A stretch of 10,275 nt of DNA from Betaproteobacteria bacterium (GTDB lineage: Bacteria; Pseudomonadota; Gammaproteobacteria; Burkholderiales; SG8-39): positions 1-10,275 of the forward strand of contig JAAOZY010000081.1 of assembly GCA_012274205.1 (NCBI GenBank), written 5' to 3'. Positions 1 through 7,042 of the stretch are shown here, one piece after another (the first letter of the stretch is position 1; each line of letters starts with the position of its first letter). The notes under the pieces are model-generated. The model ran no database searches. It worked only from the letters and a program-made list of their open reading frames with translations, and was not told the DNA's origin. A program made the position numbers and the translations under genes.

Positions 1-240
1 CAGATTGATCACCAGTGCCGCGAAGATCGCGATCGCAAGCGGCGTGCCGGAACTAAGCAGTTGCAGGGCCGCCAGCTGCGCATTGCCCGCATAGACCAGC
101 ACCGACATCGTCATGGCGAGGTGGTAGGGCATGCCCGCCGCCACCATGGCCACGCCGCTGATGGTGCCGAAAGCGAGCACGCCGGGCAGGACCGGCAGGC
201 AGGCTTTGACCGCGGCGCGGAATTGGGGGTGCAGCTGCAA
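1..240 (-). CDS. azlC: AzlC family permease, N-terminal part (runs off left edge)
   Basis: This is the first 80 codons of a membrane protein continuing beyond the window. The translation contains LPVLPGVLAFGTISGVAMVA and then SVLVYAGNAQLAALQLL, the hallmark of the AzlC/YgaZ family: a glycine-rich first hydrophobic stretch followed by a YAG-x-AQ motif at about residues 51-56. Known members are the large subunit of AzlCD/YgaZH exporters for branched-chain amino acids in the inner membrane, normally followed by a small AzlD partner that would lie outside the window. I chose the TTG at 238-240 because the frame has no ATG before the first hydrophobic segment, and homologues begin shortly before the conserved core. 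No clear Shine-Dalgarno sequence precedes it, so the exact start is uncertain. The gene is divergent from htpG, and substrate specificity is inferred from the family only. Confidence 0.8.
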   Translation of the reverse strand, partial: MQLHPQFRAAVKACLPVLPGVLAFGTISGVAMVAAGMPYHLAMTMSVLVYAGNAQLAALQLLSSGTPLAIAIFAALVINL

Positions 241-249
241 GGTGGACGG

Positions 250-279
250 TTGAAACCGAATCGGCGCAGGCGCTATTCT
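250..279 (+). promoter_or_regulatory. Candidate secondary sigma-70 promoter for htpG
   Basis: TTGAAA (250-255) and TATTCT (274-279) are separated by 18 bases, a plausible housekeeping promoter giving htpG a basal transcript with a leader of roughly 75 bases. It shares its -10 bases with the minus-strand azlC -10, so the two directions would compete. Support is limited to box similarity. Confidence 0.3.
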
Positions 280-305
280 ACCGTGGCCGGGCGCCGGCTC
301 TTGAA
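275..305 (-). promoter_or_regulatory. Candidate sigma-70 promoter for azlC
   Basis: On the minus strand a TAGAAT -10 box lies at 275-280, about 35 bases before the azlC start. The best -35 match nearby is TTCAAG at 300-305, with a long 19-base spacer, so the -35 is weak. The site overlaps the htpG promoter region on the other strand. Confidence 0.35.
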
Positions 306-329
306 AATCCGGCCTGCCGCCCGCATCTA
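300..329 (+). promoter_or_regulatory. Heat-shock (sigma-32) promoter of htpG
   Basis: CTTGAAA at 300-306 matches the sigma-32 -35 consensus completely. CCGCATCT at 321-328 matches the -10 consensus CCCCATnT with one mismatch. The 14-base spacer is within the usual range. Transcription would start near 335-337, giving a leader of about 25 bases before the ATG at 362. HtpG is a classic sigma-32 regulon member in proteobacteria, so site and gene agree. Confidence 0.75.
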
Positions 330-352
330 TGCCAGCAATTGCAACCCGCTCC

Positions 353-356
353 GGAG
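353..356 (+). promoter_or_regulatory. Ribosome binding site that fixes the htpG start
   Basis: GGAG lies 5 bases before the ATG at 362. An earlier in-frame ATG at 329 has no ribosome binding site and touches the heat-shock -10 box, so it cannot be the start of transcripts from that promoter. Confidence 0.7.
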
Positions 357-361
357 TATCC

Positions 362-2293
362 ATGTCTGCCACCGCCACCAAGGAAACGCTGGGCTTCCAG
401 GCCGAAGTCAAACAACTGCTGCACCTGATGATCCACTCCTTGTACAGCAACAAGGAGATTTTCCTGCGCGAGTTGATATCGAACGCTTCCGACGCGGCCG
501 ACAAGCTGCGTTTCGAGGCGCTGTCGGACGCCTCGCTGTACGGCACTGACGCGGACCTGAAGATCCGCGTGAGTTTCGACAAGGCCGCGCGCACCCTGAC
601 CGTGTCCGACAACGGCGTTGGCATGTCGCGCGACGAGGTCATCGCCAACATCGGCACCATCGCCAAATCGGGCACGCGCGAGTTTTTCCAGGCGCTGACC
701 GGAGACCAGGCCAAGGACGCGCACCTGATCGGCCAGTTCGGCGTCGGCTTCTACTCCTCGTTCATCGTCGCCGACCGCGTCAGCCTGGTGACGCGGCGCG
801 CGGGGGTGGCGGCAAACGAGGCGGTGCGCTGGGAATCCGAGGGTGGCGGAGAGTACAGCATCGAAGCGGTCGAAAAAGCGACGCGCGGCACCGAAGTGAG
901 CCTGCATTTGCGCGAAGGCGAGGACGAGCTGCTCGACGATTCGCGCCTGCGCGCGCTGATCCGCAAGTACTCCGACCATATCGCGATCCCGATCCGCATG
1001 GAAAAGCGCATCTGGGATGAGGAAAAGAAGGCGTACAAGGAAACGGGCGAGGACGAGACCGTCAATCAGGCGAGCGCGCTGTGGGCGCGGCCGAAAGCCG
1101 AGATCAGCGAAGAGCAATACCAGGAGTTCTACAAGCACGTTGCGCACGACTTCGAACCGCCGCTTGCCTGGACGCACAACCGCGTCGAGGGCCGGCACGA
1201 GTACACGCAGCTGCTGTACCTGCCTGCGCATGCGCCCTTCGACCTGTGGGACCGCACGCACCGGCACGGCATCAAGCTGTATGTGCGCCGCGTGTTCATC
1301 ATGGACGACGCCGAGCAGCTGCTGCCCGCCTACCTGCGCTTCGTGCGCGGCGTGGTCGATTCGAGCGACCTGCCGCTCAACGTATCGCGCGAGATTCTGC
1401 AGCAGAGCAAGGACATCGAGGCGATCCGTTCCGGCTGCACCAAGCGCGTGCTCGGGCTGCTGGAGGAGCTGGCGCAGAACCAGAAGGACAAGTACGCAGG
1501 CTTCTGGAAGGAATTCGGCCTGGTGCTGAAGGAGGGCGTGGGCGAGGACCATGCCAACAAGGAAAAAATCGCCGCGCTGCTGCGCTTTGCCAGCACGCAC
1601 AGCGACAGCGAGGAGCAGAGCGTCTCTTTCGCCGATTATCTGGCGCGCATGAAGCCGGGCCAGGAGAAGATCTATTACGTCACCGCCGATTCCTTCCTCG
1701 CGGCGAAGAACAGCCCGCATCTCGAAGTGTTTCGCAAGAAAGGCATTGAGGTGCTGCTGCTGTCGGAACGGGTGGACGAATGGCTGGTGTCGAACCTGAC
1801 TGAATTCGAAGGCAAGCAGCTCGTCTCGGTGGCGCGCGGCGACCTCGACCTGGGCAAGCTCGAAGACGAGGCGGAGAAAAAGGAACAGGAAAAGCAGGCG
1901 GGCGAATACAAGGAACTCACCGACAAGATCAAAGGCGCGCTGGGCGAGCAGGTGAAGGAAGTGCGCGTGACCTTGCGCCTGACCGCCTCACCCGCCTGCC
2001 TGGTTTCGGACCAGTACGATATGGGCGGGAATCTCGCGCGCATCCTCAAGGCCGCAGGACAGAAAGTGCCCGAGTCCAAGCCCATCATGGAGATCAATCC
2101 GGGCCATCCGCTGGTGCAGCGGCTGAAATACGAGGAAACGCATTTCGCCGACTGGAGCCAGGTGCTGTTCGACCAGGCCCTGCTCGCCGAAGGCGGGCAG
2201 CTCGAGGACCCGGCCGGCTTCGTCAAGCGCCTGAACGAGCTGATGCTCGCAATGGCCGGTGCCGGTTCCAAGATCTGGACCCCGGGGAGCTAA
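362..2293 (+). CDS. htpG: Chaperone protein HtpG (bacterial Hsp90)
   Basis: A cytosolic ATP-dependent chaperone of 643 residues, close to the usual 620-640 of the family. The N-terminal GHKL ATPase domain shows FLRELISNASDA (catalytic Glu37 and Mg-binding Asn41), DNGVGM at 83-88 and the GQFGVGFYS lid loop at 124-132. The middle domain carries the conserved NVSREILQQ with catalytic-loop Arg343. The C-terminal dimerisation domain follows a charged EDEAEKKEQEKQ stretch near residues 501-512, and there is no C-terminal MEEVD, as expected in bacteria. The start at 362 is supported by a well-spaced GGAG and by the upstream promoter geometry. Heat-shock control is inferred from the sigma-32 promoter. 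The gene appears monocistronic, with the peroxiredoxin converging from the other side. The identity is secure. Confidence 0.98.
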   Translation: MSATATKETLGFQAEVKQLLHLMIHSLYSNKEIFLRELISNASDAADKLRFEALSDASLYGTDADLKIRVSFDKAARTLTVSDNGVGMSRDEVIANIGTIAKSGTREFFQALTGDQAKDAHLIGQFGVGFYSSFIVADRVSLVTRRAGVAANEAVRWESEGGGEYSIEAVEKATRGTEVSLHLREGEDELLDDSRLRALIRKYSDHIAIPIRMEKRIWDEEKKAYKETGEDETVNQASALWARPKAEISEEQYQEFYKHVAHDFEPPLAWTHNRVEGRHEYTQLLYLPAHAPFDLWDRTHRHGIKLYVRRVFIMDDAEQLLPAYLRFVRGVVDSSDLPLNVSREILQQSKDIEAIRSGCTKRVLGLLEELAQNQKDKYAGFWKEFGLVLKEGVGEDHANKEKIAALLRFASTHSDSEEQSVSFADYLARMKPGQEKIYYVTADSFLAAKNSPHLEVFRKKGIEVLLLSERVDEWLVSNLTEFEGKQLVSVARGDLDLGKLEDEAEKKEQEKQAGEYKELTDKIKGALGEQVKEVRVTLRLTASPACLVSDQYDMGGNLARILKAAGQKVPESKPIMEINPGHPLVQRLKYEETHFADWSQVLFDQALLAEGGQLEDPAGFVKRLNELMLAMAGAGSKIWTPGS

Positions 2294-2303
2294 GCCGGCA
2301 CGC

Positions 2304-2333
2304 AAATAAGAAGGGCGCAGCTTCGCCGCGCCC
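2304..2333 (-). terminator. Intrinsic terminator of the peroxiredoxin gene
   Basis: GGGCGC (2313-2318) pairs with GCGCCC (2328-2333). Inside it, GC/GC can close a UUC loop across an A/C mismatch. Read on the minus strand the stem is followed by TTCTTATTT, a U-rich tail about 25 bases past the peroxiredoxin stop. On the plus strand there is no U tract, so it serves htpG only as a possible pause hairpin. Confidence 0.65.
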
Positions 2334-2358
2334 CTGGAGGCGATAAGAAGCCCGGCTG

Positions 2359-2862
2359 TTACATTTTCTTCAGCATGGTCTCCGCATCGGAGACCTCGAA
2401 CTTGCCCGGGCCTTCGACGTTCAGCTGCTTGACCACGCCGTCCTCGACCAGCATCGAATAGCGGTTCGAGCGCACGCCCATGTTGCGCGCGGTGAGGTCG
2501 AGCTCCAGGCCCAGCGCCTTGGTCCATATGGCGCTGCCGTCGGCCAGCATGCGCACCTTGTTGCCGGCTTTTTGCGTGCGGCCCCAGGCGCCCATCACAA
2601 ACGCATCGTTGGTGGCCACGCACCAGATCTCGTCCACGCCCTTGGCCTTCAGCTTGTCGTAGTTGGCGACGTAGCTCGGCACGTGCTTGGCGGAGCAGGT
2701 CGGGGTGTAGGCGCCGGGCAGGGCGAAGATGGCGATCTTCTTGCCTTTGGTCGCTTCGGCGACGCTGATGTCATGGGGGTTCAGGGGGCAGCCGGCTTCT
2801 TCGTTGAATTCGGTGGCTTCGCTCAACTTGGCGTCGGGCAGTCGGTCTCCAGCTTTGATCAT
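2359..2862 (-). CDS. Peroxiredoxin, Prx5 (AhpC/TSA, redoxin) type
   Basis: A 167-residue thiol peroxidase of the Prx5 subfamily that reduces hydrogen peroxide and organic hydroperoxides in the cytosol. The active-site motif PGAYTPTC puts the peroxidatic cysteine at Cys56, with Thr53 two turns before it, and the conserved arginine is in RSNRY (Arg130 or Arg133). The other cysteines are Cys25 (GCPLNP) and Cys81 (WCVATND). There is no cysteine in the C-terminal half where human PRDX5 has its resolving cysteine. The enzyme is therefore probably one-Cys and recycled by glutathione/glutaredoxin, or it uses an atypical partner; this is inference. Many bacterial relatives carry a fused glutaredoxin domain, which is absent here. 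The start has a good AGGAG 7-8 bases upstream. It stands alone, convergent with htpG and divergent from the ATPase gene. Confidence 0.93.
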   Translation of the reverse strand: MIKAGDRLPDAKLSEATEFNEEAGCPLNPHDISVAEATKGKKIAIFALPGAYTPTCSAKHVPSYVANYDKLKAKGVDEIWCVATNDAFVMGAWGRTQKAGNKVRMLADGSAIWTKALGLELDLTARNMGVRSNRYSMLVEDGVVKQLNVEGPGKFEVSDAETMLKKM

Positions 2863-2890
2863 GGTGTGCTCCTGTCAGTGGTGATTGCGC

Positions 2891-2907
2891 AGGGGGCTTT
2901 GCCCCCT
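2891..2907 (-). repeat. Perfect hairpin in the peroxiredoxin leader
   Basis: AGGGGGC-TTT-GCCCCCT is a 7-bp perfect inverted repeat with a 3-base loop, lying about 30 bases upstream of the peroxiredoxin start, inside its likely 5' untranslated region. No U tract follows on either strand, so it is not a canonical terminator. It could stabilise the mRNA or be a dispersed short palindrome. Confidence 0.6.
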
Positions 2908-2980
2908 CCTTCGCGCGAGAATTTATTGGGTGCCGCGTCCTGCCGCGCGGACAAAGCGGGGTTCGCGGCAATGAACGCAA

Positions 2981-2991
2981 ATATTAGCATA
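2981..2991 (-). promoter_or_regulatory. AT-rich candidate -10 region for the peroxiredoxin gene
   Basis: The only AT-rich patch in this GC-rich gap reads TATGCTAATAT on the minus strand and could provide a -10 box about 120 bases before the start codon. I see no well-spaced -35, so it may depend on an activator such as OxyR or not be the promoter. Evidence is weak. Confidence 0.3.
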
Positions 2992-3111
2992 CCGCGCGCT
3001 GCGAATACCCGCGAGCGCAAGAGGTGTATGCGGGCATTTTCGCAGCGGCGCATCGACGCAGCGACCGGCGCAGCAGCAGCTGTGTCCGGGCACGGCGCAG
3101 CCGGCGCCGGT

Positions 3112-3140
3112 TTGAACCGGCCGCGCATTGCCGCTATAGT
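3112..3140 (+). promoter_or_regulatory. Sigma-70 promoter giving a leaderless ATPase mRNA
   Basis: TTGAAC (3112-3117) and TATAGT (3135-3140) are separated by exactly 17 bases. The -10 ends 7 bases before the ATG at 3148, so the predicted first transcribed base falls on or next to the start codon. No Shine-Dalgarno sequence precedes the ATG, which fits a leaderless transcript. Confidence 0.65.
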
Positions 3141-3147
3141 GCCTGCC

Positions 3148-4950
3148 ATGCAACCTGCCGCCGAAACCGCCAGCGATCGCAAACTGACCCTGGCCGAGGT
3201 GTTGAATGATCTGGTAGCGGACGGCATCGTCGGGCGCGCCGAGGCCGACAAGCTCATTGCCGACCGGCGCATGCAGCGCGCCGACCATCATCCGCTTGCG
3301 GTAATCGCGGACCAGAAATGGAAGTCGCTGCTGCCGCCGAATACGCTGCTGCATCTCGAGCTCCTTACCGAGTGGCTGGCGGCCAAGGTAGGCCTGGGCT
3401 ATTACCACATCGACCCGCTGAAAATAAACTTTTCGGCGGTCACCGACATCATGTCCAATGCCTACGCGCAGCGCTTCAAGATCCTGCCGGTGGAGGTGAA
3501 CACCAGGGAGGCGGTGATCGCCACCTGCGAACCCTACGTCAAGGAATGGGAGCGGGAATTGAAGCCGATCCTGCGCCTGGACATCCGCCGCGTAATCGCC
3601 AATCCGCTCGACATCGCGCGCTACCAGGTCGAGTTCTACAACCTGGCGAAGTCGATCAAGGGCGCATCGGAGAAGGGCGACCAGCGCAGCGGCATCGGCA
3701 ATTTCGAGCAGCTGGTGGAACTGGGCAATGCCAACCGCCAGTACGACGCCAACGACCAGCATATCGTGCATGTGGTCGACTGGCTGTGGCAGTACGCCTT
3801 TGACCAGCGCGCGAGCGACATCCACATGGAGCCGCGGCGCGACGTCGGCCTGGTGCGTTTTCGCATCGACGGCGTGCTGCACCAGGTGTACCAGATACCC
3901 TCTGCGGTGATGTCGGCGATGACCAGCCGCATCAAGATCCTCGGGCGTATGGACGTGGTGGAAAAGCGCCGGCCGCAGGACGGGCGCATCAAGACGCGCA
4001 CTGCCGACGGGCAGGAAATCGAGCTGCGCCTGTCGACGCTGCCCACCGCGTTCGGCGAAAAACTGGTGATGCGCGTATTCGACCCGGAGGTGCTGGTCAA
4101 GGATTTCAGCGAGCTCGGCTTTTCCGACGAAGACAAGCTGCGCTGGGGCCAGATGACGGTCGCGCCGCACGGCATCATCCTGGTCACCGGGCCCACCGGC
4201 TCGGGCAAGACCACCACCCTGTATTCGACGCTGAAGACGCTGGCCACCGAGGCAGTCAACGTCTGCACCATCGAAGATCCGATCGAAATGGTCGAGCCCG
4301 CGTTCAACCAGATGCAGGTGACTCACGGCATCGACCTCGGCTTCGCCGACGGCGTGCGCGCGCTGATGCGCCAGGATCCGGACATCATCATGGTGGGCGA
4401 GATCCGCGACCTCGAGACCGCGGACATGGCGATCCAGGCGGCGCTCACCGGCCACCTGGTGCTCTCCACCCTGCATACCAACGATTCGGTCGCCGCGATC
4501 ACGCGCCTGCTCGACCTCGGCGTGCCGTCCTATCTGCTCAACTCCACCATCCTCGGGGTGATGGCGCAGCGCCTGGTGCGCACGCTGTGCCCGCACTGCA
4601 AGCAGAGCGTGCCCTACGACGACGCGCGCGCCGAGGACCTCACCTGGGAGGAGTTCGTCGCGCCGTGGAAGGCGAAGCGCCCGGCGCACATCTTTCGCCC
4701 GGTCGGCTGCCTGGAATGCCGCAACACCGGCTACATCGGCCGCATCGGCATCTATGAAATCCTGCTGATGACGCCGGCGATGCGCCGGCTGGTGGACGCC
4801 AAGGCCGACCTAGCGGCGATGCGCGAACTCGCCTACAAGGAAGGCATGAAGCCGCTGCGCATCAGCGCCGCGATGAAAGTCGCCGCGGGCCTCACCACTA
4901 TCGAGGAAGCGCTCAAGGTTGCGCCGCCGCCGCGGCGCGAGAAAGATTGA
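3148..4950 (+). CDS. Orphan GspE/PilB-type secretion/pilus ATPase
   Basis: A 600-residue hexameric ATPase of the type II secretion/type IV pilus assembly family, acting on the cytoplasmic face of the inner membrane. The N-terminal domain (about residues 10-150) is GspE_N/MshEN-like: LAEVLNDLVADGIV resembles the start of that fold but lacks its RLG and Gln signature, so cyclic-di-GMP binding is doubtful. The catalytic core has Walker A GPTGSGKT at 348-355 (Lys354), the Asp box TIEDPIE at 374-380, Walker B with GEIRD at 417-421 (Glu418), and the His box LSTLHTND at 439-446. A zinc-type tetracysteine follows: Cys481, Cys484, Cys521 and Cys524. The frame is open upstream of 3148, but that region holds the promoter, and homologues begin near here. 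No gsp or pil genes are adjacent, so which machine it serves is unknown. Confidence 0.9.
   Translation: MQPAAETASDRKLTLAEVLNDLVADGIVGRAEADKLIADRRMQRADHHPLAVIADQKWKSLLPPNTLLHLELLTEWLAAKVGLGYYHIDPLKINFSAVTDIMSNAYAQRFKILPVEVNTREAVIATCEPYVKEWERELKPILRLDIRRVIANPLDIARYQVEFYNLAKSIKGASEKGDQRSGIGNFEQLVELGNANRQYDANDQHIVHVVDWLWQYAFDQRASDIHMEPRRDVGLVRFRIDGVLHQVYQIPSAVMSAMTSRIKILGRMDVVEKRRPQDGRIKTRTADGQEIELRLSTLPTAFGEKLVMRVFDPEVLVKDFSELGFSDEDKLRWGQMTVAPHGIILVTGPTGSGKTTTLYSTLKTLATEAVNVCTIEDPIEMVEPAFNQMQVTHGIDLGFADGVRALMRQDPDIIMVGEIRDLETADMAIQAALTGHLVLSTLHTNDSVAAITRLLDLGVPSYLLNSTILGVMAQRLVRTLCPHCKQSVPYDDARAEDLTWEEFVAPWKAKRPAHIFRPVGCLECRNTGYIGRIGIYEILLMTPAMRRLVDAKADLAAMRELAYKEGMKPLRISAAMKVAAGLTTIEEALKVAPPPRREKD
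4921..4938. terminator. GC-only hairpin at the ATPase/VWA convergence
   Basis: GCGCCGC-CGCC-GCGGCGC forms a 7-bp stem with a 4-base loop within the last codons of the ATPase gene, about 25 bases past the stop of the convergent VWA gene. The two stops are only 13 bases apart and there is no other candidate terminator apart from a 4-bp stem at 4953-4963. Neither strand has a U tract, so its terminator role is tentative. Confidence 0.3.
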
Positions 4951-4963
4951 AACCGCCCTGCGG

Positions 4964-6139
4964 CTACTTGCTCAGGTAGCGCATCGCGCGCTCCAGGCCC
5001 TCGATGGTGATCGGGTACATGCGCGACTCCATGATCTCGCGGATGACCGCGATTGACTGGCGGTAGGGCCAGAGCTGCTCGGGTTCCGGATTGAGCCAGA
5101 TCGCCTTCGGATAGGTATCGAGCATGCGCCGCAGCCACACCGCGCCGGCCTCGTCGTTGGCATATTCGATCGAGCCGCCGGGCTGCAGGATTTCGTACGG
5201 GCTCATGGTGGCGTCGCCGACGAAAATCAGTTTGTAGTCGTGCCCGTACTTGTGCAGGATGTCCGTGGTCGGGGTGCGCTCGGAGTGGCGCCGGCGGTTG
5301 TCCTTCCACACGTAGTCGTAAAGGCAGTTGTGGAAGTAGAAATATTCCATGTGCTTGAATTCGGTCTTCGCCGCGGAAAACATTTCCTCGCACAGCTTGA
5401 TGTGGTCGTCCATCGAGCCGCCGATGTCGAAGAACAGCAGCACCTTGACCTTGTTGTGGCGCTCGGGGCGCATCAGGATGTCGAGCATCCCGGCCTTGCG
5501 CGCAGTGGAGGCGATGGTGTTGTCCAGGTCCAGCTCCTCGGGCGCGCCGTCGCGGGCGAAGCGGCGCAGGCGGCGCAGCGCGATCTTGATGTTGCGCGTG
5601 CCGAGCTCGACCTGATCGTCCAGGTTCTGGTATTCGCGCTGGTCCCACACTTTCACCGCCGAGCGGTTGCGCGAGCCCTCCTGGCCGATGCGTATGCCTT
5701 CGGGGTTGTAGCCGTAGGCGCCGTAGGGCGAAGTGCCGCCGGTGCCGATCCACTTGCTGCCGCCCTGGTGCCGGCCCTTCTGCTCCTCCAGGCGCTTCTT
5801 CAGCGTCTCCATGAGCTTTTCCCAACCGCCCATGGCCTCGATCTTGGCCTTCTCCTCGGGGCTCAGGTTGAGCTCTGCCTGCTTGCGCAGCCACTCGAGC
5901 GGGATGTCGGCTTCCACGCCCATGACGGCCTCGACGCCCTTGAAATATTCGCCGAAGGCGCGGTCGAACTTGTCGAAGTTGGCCTCGTCCTTGACCAGGC
6001 AGGTCCTGGAGAAATAGTAGAAATCGTCGATCGAGGCGCCGACCACGCCCTTCTGCATGCCCTCGATCAGCATGAGGTATTCCTTGGTCGTGACCGGGAC
6101 CTTGGCCTGGCGCAGCTTGAGGAAGAAATCGATCAGCAT
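4964..6139 (-). CDS. CoxE-like VWA domain protein, partner of MoxR ATPase
   Basis: A 391-residue cytosolic protein with no signal peptide. The N-terminus (FFLKLRQAKVPVTTKEYL) and the C-terminal von Willebrand A fold match CoxE-like proteins, which act as metal-ion-dependent adaptors for MoxR AAA+ chaperones. The metal site begins at DIGGSMD: Asp238, then Gly240 where the classical DxSxS motif has Ser, then Ser242. Asp309 in FVGDATMS may be the second acidic ligand. A basic, glycine-rich linker near residues 120-165 (KGRHQGGSKWIGTGGTSPYG) separates the helical N-terminal half from the VWA domain. It lies 35 bases downstream of the moxR stop on the same strand, so the two are almost certainly co-transcribed. 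The ribosome binding site is weak. The client is unknown, and no Cox, Nor or Cbb substrate enzyme is encoded in the window. Confidence 0.9.
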   Translation of the reverse strand: MLIDFFLKLRQAKVPVTTKEYLMLIEGMQKGVVGASIDDFYYFSRTCLVKDEANFDKFDRAFGEYFKGVEAVMGVEADIPLEWLRKQAELNLSPEEKAKIEAMGGWEKLMETLKKRLEEQKGRHQGGSKWIGTGGTSPYGAYGYNPEGIRIGQEGSRNRSAVKVWDQREYQNLDDQVELGTRNIKIALRRLRRFARDGAPEELDLDNTIASTARKAGMLDILMRPERHNKVKVLLFFDIGGSMDDHIKLCEEMFSAAKTEFKHMEYFYFHNCLYDYVWKDNRRRHSERTPTTDILHKYGHDYKLIFVGDATMSPYEILQPGGSIEYANDEAGAVWLRRMLDTYPKAIWLNPEPEQLWPYRQSIAVIREIMESRMYPITIEGLERAMRYLSK

Positions 6140-6174
6140 GATGAAGCCGGCTCGCTGGCGCTGCGGGTGCGGCG

Positions 6175-7017
6175 CTAGCGGTTGTGGCGCGACATGAAGA
6201 TCAGGCGCTCGAACAAATGCACGTCCTGCTCGTTCTTGAGCAGCGCGCCGTGCAGCGGCGGGATGATGGTCTTCTTGTCCTTGCTGCGCAGCGCCTCGGG
6301 CGAAATGTCGTCGGCGAGCAGGAGCTTCAACCAGTCGAGCAGTTCGGAGGTCGAGGGCTTTTTCTTCAGCCCCGGCACTTCGCGCACCTCGAAGAACACT
6401 TCCAGCGCCTCGCGCAGCAGGTGCTTCTTGATGTTGGGGAAGTGCACGTCGACGATCTTTTCCATCGTTTCCTTGTCGGGAAAGCGGATGTAATGGAAGA
6501 AGCAGCGCCGCAGGAAGGCATCGGGCAGCTCCTTTTCGTTGTTGGAGGTGATGAACACGATCGGGCGGTTTTTCGCCTTGATCAGCTCGCGCGTCTCATA
6601 GACGTAGAACTCCATGCGGTCGAGCTCGCGCAGCAGGTCGTTGGGGAACTCGATGTCGGCCTTGTCGACTTCGTCGATCAGCAGCACCACCGGCTCCTCG
6701 GCGGTGAACGCCTGCCACAAGGTGCCCTTGACGATGTAGTTGTTGATGTCATGCACGCGCGGATCGCCCAGCTGCGAGTCGCGCAGCCGCGATACCGCAT
6801 CGTATTCGTACAGGCCCTGCTGCGCCTTGGTGGTGGACTTGATATGCCACTCGAAAATGGGCAGGCGCAGGGCTTTGGCCACTTCCTCGGCCAGCATGGT
6901 CTTGCCGGTTCCGGGTTCTCCCTTGATCAGCAGCGGCCGCTGCAGCGTGACGGCGGCATTGACGGCGAGGGTCAGGTCGTCGGTCGAAATATAGTTGTCG
7001 GAACCGTGGAAACGCAT
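6175..7017 (-). CDS. MoxR family AAA+ ATPase
   Basis: A 280-residue AAA+ ATPase of the MoxR group, which remodels or activates client complexes together with a VWA partner. Motifs in order: Walker A GEPGTGKT at 33-40 (Lys39), Walker B VVLLIDEVDKAD with Asp115-Glu116, sensor 1 FITSNN at 155-160, and arginine-finger candidates Arg170/Arg171 in FLRRCF. The MoxR-type lid follows, ending FERLIFMSRHNR. The start at 7017 (MRFHGSDNY) is chosen because the next in-frame upstream ATG lies inside a perfect TATAAT box; longer readings of this frame would include the promoter. It is the first gene of a two-gene unit with the CoxE-like VWA gene, and divergent from the cytochrome c genes. The ribosome binding site is weak (GGGTG). 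Family and pairing are clear; physiological role unknown. Confidence 0.94.
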   Translation of the reverse strand: MRFHGSDNYISTDDLTLAVNAAVTLQRPLLIKGEPGTGKTMLAEEVAKALRLPIFEWHIKSTTKAQQGLYEYDAVSRLRDSQLGDPRVHDINNYIVKGTLWQAFTAEEPVVLLIDEVDKADIEFPNDLLRELDRMEFYVYETRELIKAKNRPIVFITSNNEKELPDAFLRRCFFHYIRFPDKETMEKIVDVHFPNIKKHLLREALEVFFEVREVPGLKKKPSTSELLDWLKLLLADDISPEALRSKDKKTIIPPLHGALLKNEQDVHLFERLIFMSRHNR

Positions 7018-7042
7018 GGCAACACCCGCAAATGAAAGGCGC

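Noticed and set aside
329..361. Earlier in-frame ATG for htpG
   Set aside because: It lies at the heat-shock -10 box without a ribosome binding site; the ATG at 362 has GGAG correctly spaced and fits the family start.
278..1720. Long minus-strand open frame antisense to htpG
   Set aside because: High-GC shadow frame: the protein is Arg/Val/Leu/Gln-rich with no recognisable domain, while the opposite strand encodes unmistakable HtpG.
2572..3147. In-frame upstream extension of the GspE-type ATPase
   Set aside because: The extension overlaps the peroxiredoxin gene and the promoter at 3112-3140, and its translation is unlike the family N-terminus.
2923..4689. Minus-strand open frame of nearly 600 codons antisense to the GspE-type ATPase
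   Set aside because: Low-complexity His/Arg/Asp-rich translation with no motifs; it exists only because third-position GC bias removes stops opposite a real gene.
5240..6178. Plus-strand open frame opposite the VWA gene
   Set aside because: A shadow of the VWA coding sequence with Val/Leu/Ala-biased composition and no recognisable family.
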